DNA from: Actinomycetota bacterium
GTDB lineage: Bacteria; Actinomycetota; Thermoleophilia; UBA2241
Direction of reading: 5' to 3'
Assembly (NCBI GenBank): GCA_003157715.1
Contig: PMKK01000227.1
Location: 1 to 12,838, forward strand
Length of the DNA: 12,838 nucleotides
Position numbers and translations under genes: made by a program. Under the pieces are notes generated by a model. The model did no database searches. It had not been told where the DNA came from and saw only the letters and a list, made by a program, of their open reading frames with translations. This document shows, one piece after another, positions 1 through 5,223 of the stretch (position 1 is its first letter; every line of letters starts with the position of its first letter).

Positions 1-2
1 GC

Positions 3-53
3 GGCGTCCGTACTATTGGCGAGGCCGTTCGTGACGGCCCTGTGTGGGCCTAA
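3..53 (+). CDS. Possible C-terminal end of an upstream cassette gene (partial)
   Basis: A reading frame open from the window edge ends at a TAA (51-53) that lies inside the left core of the first attC-like site (GCCTAAC). The visible tail is only 16 residues, ending DGPVWA. The placement matches the next cassette, where the HAD gene's TGA lies inside GCCTGAC in the same register. A second frame ends at TGA 32-34, which is also a reasonable spacing before the site, so I cannot say which frame is used. No function can be assigned. A small hairpin (GGCCGT 23-28 with ACGGCC 34-39) lies in this stretch. Confidence 0.3.
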   Translation, partial: GVRTIGEAVRDGPVWA

Positions 54-129
54 CAAGCATTTGGTTGGTCGCAGTAGGGTTGCGCCGAGCCGCGAGGCCT
101 CGCTCGCGGCTAATGCCAAGACGTTGACT
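48..129 (+). repeat. attC-like site 0, upstream of the HAD cassette
   Basis: Left core GCCTAAC (48-54) is a perfect RYYYAAC followed by AAG. After a 2-nt spacer comes inner arm GCATT (57-61), which pairs with AATGC (112-116). A 6-nt spacer then leads to right core GTTGACT (123-129), 6 of 7 to GTTRRRY. Directly inside the right arm is an 8-bp stem (88-95 with 104-111), while the left side carries a long unpaired stretch. The geometry matches a folded attC, and the HAD start codon lies 27 nt after the predicted cut at 123/124. Confidence 0.6.
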
Positions 130-150
130 AGGCAGAAGGGCCGAATCTCG

Positions 151-1026
151 GTGCGCATTCGCTACGCCGTAGTCGACGTCGACGATGTCCTCATCGCCAC
201 GGCCGAGACCCTGGACGCCGCCGCCGAGGCGATGTTCGCCCCCCTATCGCGGCGCTTCGGGCAGGGCCAGGCGATCGCCGTCGGGCGCGAGTTCGCGCGC
301 TCCATGGCCATCGGCATCCGCCGGCTGCGAGCCTGTGACCGTCGGCCCGATGACGAGTACGCCGACCTGATGCGACGCACGGCGCGGTGGCAGCAAGGGC
401 TCACCGAGGCCGGCTTCGAGGTGAAGGCGTGGTCTCGACATGCCCTGGTGGCCTGTGCACTCCAGGCCTGCGCCCTGCCTGTCAGCGCCGCGGTTGTCGA
501 GGAGGCCGCCAATCAGTACTGGGCCACCGTCGCCGCGAGAGCGACGGTCTACCCAGACGCCGCGCTGTTCGTTCGGCGACTCCGTGACGCCGGCATCGCC
601 ATCCATCTGGCTACCGGCAGCGACGGCTTCCTCACATTCGACGACGCTCGCCAGACCTTCACCTACGTGCCCGAGGAGTCCGCGCGCCTGAAGCTGGCTC
701 GCCTGCGTAGCCTCACCTCGCTCGACTTCGGACCCGACGACATCACCGTCGCCGATCCTGTCGGCAAGCCGAACCCCGACTTCTACCGCCAGGTGTTGCG
801 CCGCTTTGCGGCCGTCGCCGGGCGGGAAGTCGTCCTGGAACGCACGGTCGTTGTCGGCGACAGCCTCACCAACGACATCCTTCCGCTCCTGGACCTTGGG
901 GCCGCACACGGTGTGTGGCTGCTTCGTGACGGCGCGTCCGCAGTTGCAGGGAGCTGGAGTCATCCGCGGGTGACCGTCGCAAGTAGCCTCGATGCCCAGG
1001 AGGTATGGAACGTCTTCTCTGCCTGA
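151..1026 (+). CDS. HAD-superfamily hydrolase (phosphatase-like)
   Basis: A 291-residue cytoplasmic HAD hydrolase, probably a phosphomonoesterase acting on a small metabolite; the substrate is unknown. All four HAD motifs are visible: motif I DVDDV at residues 9-13 (nucleophile Asp9, acid/base Asp11), motif II Thr155 in LATGS, motif III Lys206 in VGKPNPD, and motif IV GDSLTND at 236-242. The long insert between motifs I and II is a helical cap domain, as in the phosphoglycolate phosphatase/haloacid dehalogenase branch. The GTG at 151 is chosen because AGAAGGG (134-140) sits 10 nt upstream and motif I follows at once. The frame is open further upstream to the window edge, but that part runs through the attC-like site and looks non-coding. 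The stop (TGA, 1024-1026) lies inside the next left core. It is the first complete gene of the array. Confidence 0.88.
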   Translation: MRIRYAVVDVDDVLIATAETLDAAAEAMFAPLSRRFGQGQAIAVGREFARSMAIGIRRLRACDRRPDDEYADLMRRTARWQQGLTEAGFEVKAWSRHALVACALQACALPVSAAVVEEAANQYWATVAARATVYPDAALFVRRLRDAGIAIHLATGSDGFLTFDDARQTFTYVPEESARLKLARLRSLTSLDFGPDDITVADPVGKPNPDFYRQVLRRFAAVAGREVVLERTVVVGDSLTNDILPLLDLGAAHGVWLLRDGASAVAGSWSHPRVTVASSLDAQEVWNVFSA

Positions 1027-1106
1027 CACATCGAGCACATCGGCGGCCAAGGTATGCTGAGCGCGCAAGGGCGCATGGCCGAGTGCTCATGTGCAACGCG
1101 TTGGAC
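1021..1106 (+). repeat. attC-like site 1, between HAD and GNAT genes
   Basis: Left core GCCTGAC (1021-1027) overlaps the HAD stop codon. A 7-nt spacer leads to arm GCACAT (1035-1040), which pairs exactly with ATGTGC (1089-1094). A 5-nt spacer then leads to GTTGGAC (1100-1106), a perfect GTTRRRY. Further internal complementarity exists (GGCC 1045-1048 with GGCC 1077-1080). The right half, CTCATGTGC then core then GGAG, aligns without gaps with sites 2, 3 and 4. This is the site with the best right core and the one most likely still to be a substrate. Confidence 0.68.
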
Positions 1107-1145
1107 GGAGCAAGATCGGTAACGAGAATCGACCCGGAGCGCCAG

Positions 1146-1643
1146 GTGGATCTCATCGTCCGTGAGGCACGCGAAGACGACGCGGCCGCGGTCCTCGGCG
1201 TCCTCAACCCGATCATCGAGTCCGAGGCGGTGGCGTTCGATGCGCCGCTCACCGAGGCCGACGAGCGCAGCTACCTCGCGAGCTTCCCCTCGCGGGGCGT
1301 CTTCCAGATTGCACTGCGCCGCCACGACGAGCTGCTCGTGGGCTTTCAGAGCCTGGAGCCCTTTGCCACCTACACGAGCCTCTTCGACCACGTCGGCGTG
1401 CTGGGCACCTACGTGGACGCCTCCTGCCGCCGCCAGCGGGTCGCCTCTCGCCTCTTCGCGGCCACTTTCACCGCTGCCCGCGCCAAGGGCTACGAGAAGC
1501 TGTTCACTTACATCCGCGAGGACAACCCAGCTGCCCTGGCCGCTTACGCCGGGCAGGGATTCCGGGTCGTCGGCAGGGCCGAGCGCCACCTCAAGGTCGG
1601 TGGCCGGTACCTGGCGGAGGTCATCGTGGAGCGGTTTCTCTGA
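1146..1643 (+). CDS. GNAT-family N-acetyltransferase (phosphinothricin/amino-acid acetyltransferase-like)
   Basis: A 165-residue acetyl-CoA-dependent N-acyltransferase. It begins with the usual beta-strand LIVREAREDDAAAV and has the NPIIE segment typical of the MnaT/Pat branch that acetylates amino acids or phosphinothricin-like compounds; the actual substrate is unknown. The acetyl-CoA loop at residues 95-103 reads RRQRVASRL, so the first glycine of the usual R-x-x-G-x-G/A signature is Arg here, which is unusual but may still bind CoA. The second signature, N127-P-A-A-L-A-A-Y...GF139, is intact. GTG 1146 is preferred because GGAG (1136-1139) lies 6 nt upstream and the conserved fold starts there. 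The frame is open to 1005, but that would encode the attC-like site. It is the second unit of the array, and its stop is 11 nt before the next site. Confidence 0.85.
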   Translation: MDLIVREAREDDAAAVLGVLNPIIESEAVAFDAPLTEADERSYLASFPSRGVFQIALRRHDELLVGFQSLEPFATYTSLFDHVGVLGTYVDASCRRQRVASRLFAATFTAARAKGYEKLFTYIREDNPAALAAYAGQGFRVVGRAERHLKVGGRYLAEVIVERFL

Positions 1644-1654
1644 GTGGGAGATTC

Positions 1655-1714
1655 GCCCAACAAGCGGGTCATGACAGCCCAGTCGGGCTGCAGTTCATGT
1701 GCAGCATCCTGGGC
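1655..1714 (+). repeat. attC-like site 2, between GNAT and IMPase genes
   Basis: A 60-nt imperfect hairpin, the classic short attC length. Left core GCCCAAC (1655-1661) is perfect and followed by AAG. Arm CATGA (1670-1674) pairs with TCATG (1695-1699), and the centre CAGCCC (1675-1680) with GGGCTG (1685-1690) around a 4-nt loop, with a 4-nt bulge on the right side. Spacers between arms and cores are 8 nt on both sides. The right core CCTGGGC (1708-1714) pairs with the left core over five bases, but GTT has become CCT, so recombination competence is doubtful. The central part aligns closely with site 3. Confidence 0.65.
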
Positions 1715-1732
1715 GGACGGTAGGGGATGCGT

Positions 1733-2533
1733 GTGACGCTGGACCTTCAGCTCGCGCTCGCCGAGGCCGTGGCCGCGACCGCCCGCGCCGGCGAGGTGAT
1801 CGTCGACCTGGCGCACAGGCGGGCCTTCGAGGTCTATGCAAAGGCCGGCACCGAACTCGTGACAACGGCCGACCTGCGATCGGACGAAGTCCTTCGGGAC
1901 CACCTCCGCGCGAGCTTCCCGCATCATCGCTTCCTCAGCGAAGAAGTCGCTTCTCCCGAAAAGCCGGACTTCGCCGGGCCGGTGTGGATCGTCGACCCGA
2001 TCGACGGCACGGTCAACTACGTCCACGGCCACCCTTACGTCAGCATCTCGGCAGCGCTTGCGGTGGACGGCGAGCCGCAGGCGGCAGTCGTCCATGCCCC
2101 CTTCCTCGGCGAGACCTATGCCGCGATCCGAGGGCAGGGAGCCACCTGCAACGGCCACCCGATTCGGGTCAGCCAGACGCGCACGCTTCGCCGAGCCTTG
2201 GTGGGCACCGGCTTCCCCCACGATCGCTCCGACATCGCGGTCTCAATCGAGCGTGTGAGGCGCCTGGTAAGCAGCTGTCAGGACGTGCGTCGCGCGGGTT
2301 CTCCGGCCCTCGACATCTGCTATGTCGCCGCAGGTCGCCTCGATGCGCACTGCGAGTCACTTCCCCCCTGGGACGTGGCCGCGGCTGGCCTTATCGCCAC
2401 CGAAGCGGGTGCCCTTCGCGGCAACCTGCGCGACGCGCAGTCGCCGTGGCCACAGGCATTGCGCGGCGAGGAGTTCATCGCTGCATCGCCCGGCCTCTTC
2501 GAGCCTCTGTGCGGGCTCTTGCGGGAGAAGTAG
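1733..2533 (+). CDS. Inositol-monophosphatase-family phosphatase
   Basis: A 266-residue member of the Mg2+-dependent, Li+-sensitive IMPase superfamily (inositol-1-phosphatase/SuhB, with histidinol-phosphatase and PAP phosphatase as relatives). Metal-binding motifs are complete: SEE at 69-71 (Glu70), WIVDPIDGTVN at 85-95 (Asp88, Asp91), and WDVAAAGL at 213-220 (Asp214) followed by EAGA. The VTTADLRSD segment near residue 43 is the usual N-terminal signature. Length is normal for the family. An ATG at 1727 touches the AGGGG of the ribosome binding site (1722-1726), so the GTG at 1733 with 6-nt spacing is the better start. The precise substrate cannot be told from sequence; inositol phosphate or histidinol phosphate are the family options. 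It is the third unit of the array, and its stop is 18 nt before the next site. Confidence 0.9.
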   Translation: MTLDLQLALAEAVAATARAGEVIVDLAHRRAFEVYAKAGTELVTTADLRSDEVLRDHLRASFPHHRFLSEEVASPEKPDFAGPVWIVDPIDGTVNYVHGHPYVSISAALAVDGEPQAAVVHAPFLGETYAAIRGQGATCNGHPIRVSQTRTLRRALVGTGFPHDRSDIAVSIERVRRLVSSCQDVRRAGSPALDICYVAAGRLDAHCESLPPWDVAAAGLIATEAGALRGNLRDAQSPWPQALRGEEFIAASPGLFEPLCGLLREK

Positions 2534-2551
2534 AGTGGGCAGCGAAGTGCC

Positions 2552-2614
2552 GTCCGGCAAGCGGACCAACCTGATAGCCCAGGCGGGCGGCAGGTCATCC
2601 GCCCCGTGCTGGGC
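2552..2614 (+). repeat. attC-like site 3, between IMPase and membrane-protein genes
   Basis: A 63-nt imperfect hairpin similar to site 2 in its centre (AGCCCAG, CGGGC, GCAG, TCAT in the same order). Left core GTCCGGC (2552-2558) pairs along its whole length with right core GCTGGGC (2608-2614) if two G-T wobbles are allowed. Arm GCGGA (2561-2565) pairs with TCCGC (2598-2602), CCTG (2570-2573) with CAGG (2591-2594), and GCCC (2577-2580) with GGGC (2585-2588). Both cores deviate from consensus (5 of 7 and 6 of 7), so this may be a decayed site. Confidence 0.6.
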
Positions 2615-2632
2615 CGACCGAAGGCGTGCGGG

Positions 2633-3283
2633 TTGAAAGCCGCTCTTGCTCTTCTCGCGGCGGCCGCACTGGTCGTTGCCGGCTGCGGCTCCGCCACATT
2701 TGCCAACTCGGCATTGCGCTCCGCCTCGCCTTCGCCAACCGCGCCGGACGCCGGGGTCGCCCGCGCGGCCCTCGTGGTCGGTGGCCTGCTGGGGCTCCTG
2801 TGGGCCGGAGCCGCCCTTCTCATCGGCTGCTGGGACGTCTACCAAAGAGAGACCATGAGCTTCCCTTTCAACTGGGTCGCCCCGCCGACGCACGGCAGCC
2901 CCTATCATCCCGCGCTCGTGACGATCTGGGCCGCTGCTGGCGTCGCTGGTCTGCTGGGCGCTGTCGTCGTGGCCCGCAGGCCGCGTAGCGCCGCCATACT
3001 TGCCGCCGTGGCGGTCGTCGTCGGCTTTGTTGCCGCCGCGACCGTCGGCGATATCTGGTATGGCAGCATCACTCCGGCGCGGGCAGCCCTCGCCTGGCTT
3101 ATCCCAGTCTGTATGCTCGGCGGTGGCGCGTTCGCGGCTCTCCACCGCAGGCGCCCGGCCGACGGTTCTCAGCCCAGCAAGGGCATTGAACAGACCGGCT
3201 GCCAAGAGCAAGGTGGCTGCCGGGGGCCGCGAAGCCGGCAGCTCATGTGCCCGACGTTCGGCGCAGCGAGGAGGCAGCCATGA
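2633..3283 (+). CDS. Small lipoprotein-like multi-span membrane protein, function unknown
   Basis: A 216-residue protein I do not recognise. The N-terminus is a short hydrophobic signal with lipobox VAGC (Cys18), suggesting lipid anchoring. It is followed by a Ser/Pro-rich stretch (30-40) and four hydrophobic spans at about 46-66, 94-114, 118-138 and 150-170. A lipobox in front of several membrane spans is uncommon. The TTG at 2633 is chosen because GAAGG (2620-2624) is 8 nt upstream and it starts right at the signal. Residues from about 180 on are encoded by attC-like site 4, so the Cys/Arg-rich tail is probably not functional sequence. The stop overlaps the next gene's start as ATGA (3280-3283), allowing translational coupling. 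The frame choice rests on hydrophobicity, the RBS and the cassette spacing, not on a known family. Confidence 0.65.
   Translation: MKAALALLAAAALVVAGCGSATFANSALRSASPSPTAPDAGVARAALVVGGLLGLLWAGAALLIGCWDVYQRETMSFPFNWVAPPTHGSPYHPALVTIWAAAGVAGLLGAVVVARRPRSAAILAAVAVVVGFVAAATVGDIWYGSITPARAALAWLIPVCMLGGGAFAALHRRRPADGSQPSKGIEQTGCQEQGGCRGPRSRQLMCPTFGAARRQP
3172..3262 (+). repeat. attC-like site 4, between membrane-protein and Asp-box genes
   Basis: Left core GCCCAGC (3172-3178) followed by AAG; right core GTTCGGC (3256-3262), 6 of 7 to GTTRRRY, with GTT kept. The cores pair at six of seven positions counting one G-T wobble. Arm GGGCAT (3181-3186) pairs with GCCC plus AT in ATGTGCCC (3245-3252) across a 2-nt bulge, and GCTGCC (3198-3203) pairs with GGCAGC (3237-3242). 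The right half, CTCATGTGC, matches sites 1 and 2. The site lies inside the 3' end of the preceding reading frame. Confidence 0.6.
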
Positions 3284-4377
3284 GACGTAGGGCGTACGTG
3301 CTTGCCTTCACAGGCGTCGTCGTTTTCGGACTGATCGTCGGGGCTATCGTCTGGCGCGCGGCCGCGTCTCCCCACTACTACAGCAGGACCGTCTCCCTCG
3401 CGGTCGTCGCCCTCCCTGATCCAGAGCATGCCTGGGTGGCGGGCGATATCTGGACGGACGGCGGCCATACGATCGCCGGCGGCACCATCTACGCTACGGC
3501 GGACGGCGGCGCCGGCTGGCGGGAGCAGGAGCTCTCGACGCGCTGGTCGGACCCCTCCGGCGTTGCTTTCGCCAACGCCAAGTGCGGCTGGCTGGTGGGC
3601 TCGGCTCAGGCGGTCGGCGACACCCTTCCGAGCGACGAGAACATGCTCCTCGCGACCACGGACGGCGGCCTCACCTGGCAGAAGCAGTCCTGCCGCGCGA
3701 AGGGGTACGTCTTCACCGGCGTCGCCTGCGTGAGCGCCTCTCACGCCTGGGTGGTCGGAGGGGACATGGGCTCGGGCGGCGCGGTGTTTGCCACCCGCGA
3801 CGGCGGCGCCCACTGGCAGCGGCAGTACGTGACCAAGGCCGGAGACCTTTGGGGCATCGCCTTCGCCGATGCCCGCCACGGCTGGGCCGTCGGCGACGGC
3901 GTCATTCTGGCGACGGCCGACGGCGGCGCCAGCTGGAGGCAGCACCTCGTCAAGGGCTGCTTTCTGAGCAGCGTCGCCGGCGGCGACGCGCTCAGCGCCT
4001 GGGCCGTGGGCAGCGGTGCGAACAGGGACGTCATCCTCGCCACGACGGACGGCGGCACGAGCTGGCAAGTGCAACACACGGGCACGGGCCCGGATGCGAA
4101 AGGAGAGAGCGGCTACTCTGGCGTGGCCTTCGCCGACGCTCGGCGCGGCTGGGTCGTGGGCCGGGACGGCACGATCCTCACCACGACGGACGCCGGCAGG
4201 ACCTGGAAGCCGCAGCGTTCGGGCACGAAGCTGGACCTCGACGGCGTGGCCTTCGCCGACACCAGCCACGGCATCGTGGTCGGCGCGAGGGTCGAAGGCG
4301 ATGACCCGCTGGCGGGCAAGCTCGACGGCAGCATCATCCTGCGCACGTCCGACGGCGGCACGGCATGGACGCGGTAG
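3280..4377 (+). CDS. Membrane-anchored seven-Asp-box propeller (Ycf48/BNR-like)
   Basis: A 365-residue protein with an N-terminal signal anchor (about residues 6-27) followed by an extracytoplasmic beta-propeller. Seven Asp-box motifs of the form T-x-D-G-G-x-x-W are seen at residues 72-80, 125-133, 171-179, 211-219, 254-262, 301-309 and 355-363. They alternate with segments like GVAFADARHGWAVG. This is the pattern of Ycf48/HCF136-like and sialidase BNR repeats; seven repeats suggest one closed seven-blade propeller. In non-photosynthetic bacteria such proteins are usually of unknown role, likely binding or assembly factors at the cell surface; no glycosidase residues can be claimed. ATG 3280 has GAGGAGG (3268-3274) 5 nt upstream, the strongest RBS of the array. 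It is the last + strand gene before the tRNA. Confidence 0.85.
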   Translation: MRRRAYVLAFTGVVVFGLIVGAIVWRAAASPHYYSRTVSLAVVALPDPEHAWVAGDIWTDGGHTIAGGTIYATADGGAGWREQELSTRWSDPSGVAFANAKCGWLVGSAQAVGDTLPSDENMLLATTDGGLTWQKQSCRAKGYVFTGVACVSASHAWVVGGDMGSGGAVFATRDGGAHWQRQYVTKAGDLWGIAFADARHGWAVGDGVILATADGGASWRQHLVKGCFLSSVAGGDALSAWAVGSGANRDVILATTDGGTSWQVQHTGTGPDAKGESGYSGVAFADARRGWVVGRDGTILTTTDAGRTWKPQRSGTKLDLDGVAFADTSHGIVVGARVEGDDPLAGKLDGSIILRTSDGGTAWTR

Positions 4378-4494
4378 GGCACGGGCGCGGCTCCGTGTCC
4401 GGACCTCGACGGTGACCAATCCGATCTTCGAGTGAGCGCCAACGGTGTCGCGATGTGGGGACCGCGTCCTCGTCAAATGTAGAAGCCCTGCAAT

Positions 4495-4586
4495 TGGCGG
4501 AGGGGGTGGGATTCGAACCCACGAGGGGCCTTGCGACCCCTGGCGGTTTTCAAGACCGCTGCCTTCAACCGCTCGGCCACCCCTCC
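4495..4586 (-). tRNA. tRNA-Ser (anticodon UGA)
   Basis: The minus strand begins GGAGGGGTGGCCGAG and ends with a T-arm GTGGGTTCGAATCCCAC, acceptor CCCCTCC, discriminator G and an encoded CCA (4497-4495). The acceptor stem GGAGGGG/CCCCTCC is perfect. The anticodon stem-loop reads GCGGT-CTTGAAA-ACCGC, giving UGA and thus serine UCN codons. A long variable arm (AGGGGTCGCAAGGCCCCT) is present, as required for class II serine tRNAs. Length with CCA is 92 nt. serS lies 1.1 kb upstream on the same strand. The 3' end faces the cassette array. Confidence 0.96.
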
Positions 4587-4600
4587 GCTGCACTGCTGCG

Positions 4601-4630
4601 CGGGGATCTCCGGGCTCTTCGGAATCCCCG
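4601..4630 (-). terminator. Strong hairpin between the OsmC gene and tRNA-Ser, terminator-like
   Basis: CGGGGAT (4601-4607) pairs with ATCCCCG (4624-4630), and TCCG (4609-4612) with CGGA (4620-4623), leaving one bulged base and a 7-nt loop. It lies 30 nt past the OsmC-family stop codon. There is no T-run, as is common in GC-rich genomes. It could instead be a processing hairpin upstream of the tRNA. Confidence 0.45.
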
Positions 4631-4659
4631 ACGTTTGCCGGCTCGAACGCCGCCCCGTG

Positions 4660-5082
4660 TCAGTCCACCAGGCGATACGAGGTGGCGATCGGCGTCCCCG
4701 GCTTGATCATCGCCCAGACGGGACAGAGCTGGCCGTCGGCCACCGCGATGCAGTGCTCGACGACGGCCGGGTCGATCCCGGCGCCGTGCATGACGAACTC
4801 GACGTCGATGGCGGTGAGGACCGACGGGTGCTCGTCGCGGCGCTGTCCGCGGGCGATCACCTCGAGACCCTGGAGCGGCTGGTCGCGCTTCTTCATGAGC
4901 AGGGCGACCGTGTTGCCGGCGCAGCCGGCCACGCTGGCGAGCAGCAACTTGAGCGGCGTCAGGCCCTCGACCTGCTGCCCGGGCTCGAGCGGATAGTCGA
5001 TCACGACGCTGTGCTCACCGTCGCCGGCGACCAGCTTCATGCCGCCCTGATAATCGGCGTGGATCACGAGCTCTGACGGCAT
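4660..5082 (-). CDS. OsmC-family protein (thiol peroxidase-like)
   Basis: A 140-residue OsmC/Ohr superfamily protein. Members reduce organic hydroperoxides through a reactive cysteine pair, in the cytoplasm. Seen: TPLKLLLASVAGCAGNTVALL with Cys54 at the start of the long central helix (peroxidatic position), and GQLCPVWAMI with Cys120 (resolving position, the usual CP-V signature). An extra Cys111 is present. The C-terminal strand after GTPIATSY fits the fold. The start ATG at 5082 has AGGAG 7 nt upstream; the frame is open well beyond but without a family match. It resembles the general OsmC/YhfA-like group more than Ohr. It is divergent from the carbonic-anhydrase-like gene with a 141-nt shared spacer, so the two may share regulatory DNA. 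Confidence 0.85.
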   Translation of the reverse strand: MPSELVIHADYQGGMKLVAGDGEHSVVIDYPLEPGQQVEGLTPLKLLLASVAGCAGNTVALLMKKRDQPLQGLEVIARGQRRDEHPSVLTAIDVEFVMHGAGIDPAVVEHCIAVADGQLCPVWAMIKPGTPIATSYRLVD

Positions 5083-5223
5083 TCTGGTCTCCTCACGTCG
5101 GCGCCGGCTCAAGCGGACCTGACACCGGCCGGGCGGTCGCGCGGCGGAGGCTTGTCGCGCGCCCTGAGCCGGTTCGGGGCCTCGGGTAGTGTAACGTCGC
5201 CGCTTCTGGGATACTACCGAGCT

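Larger units (their letters stand above)
48..4377 (+). mobile_element. Candidate integron-type gene cassette array (no integrase in window)
   Basis: Five single-gene units in the same orientation are separated by attC-like imperfect hairpins at 48-129, 1021-1106, 1655-1714, 2552-2614 and 3172-3262. Seen directly: left cores GCCTAAC, GCCTGAC, GCCCAAC, GTCCGGC and GCCCAGC, four of them followed by AAG; right cores GTTGACT, GTTGGAC, CCTGGGC, GCTGGGC and GTTCGGC; and complementary inner arms in every site. Each gene starts 23-27 nt (once 45 nt) after the predicted crossover. Known: integron cassettes carry one promoterless gene plus a 3' attC with R'' RYYYAAC and R' GTTRRRY. Inferred: an array whose integrase and attI would lie left of the window. 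Two right cores have lost the GTT triplet, so the array may be partly fossil. The alternative is an unrelated family of intergenic hairpin repeats. Confidence 0.68.

Noticed and set aside
16..150. Extension of the HAD protein by 45 residues using a TTG start at 16
   Set aside because: This part encodes no recognisable HAD sequence, runs straight through the attC-like site, and the GTG at 151 has a good ribosome binding site right before motif I.
1005..1145. Extension of the cassette GNAT protein upstream to overlap the HAD gene
   Set aside because: The extra residues come from the hairpin site; the GNAT fold starts at 1146 where GGAG is correctly spaced.
1655..1714. Reading the intergenic hairpins as intrinsic terminators
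   Set aside because: They have bulged, long-armed stems with conserved outer cores and no T-runs, and their right halves align between sites, which terminators would not require.
48..3262. CRISPR array made of the repeated hairpins
   Set aside because: Spacing is 0.6-1 kb with genes between the repeats, and the repeats are too diverged.
4436..4499. Sixth attC-like site after the propeller gene
   Set aside because: Only outer complementarity (CGCCAA/TTGGCG) is seen. No inner arms and no CTCATGTGC-like right half could be found, and the right core coincides with the conserved tRNA 3' end.
3169..4593. Long minus-strand reading frame of 474 codons opposite the propeller gene
   Set aside because: It is a shadow of the + strand gene: it has no domain match, covers the tRNA gene, and its apparent repeats mirror the Asp-box repeats.
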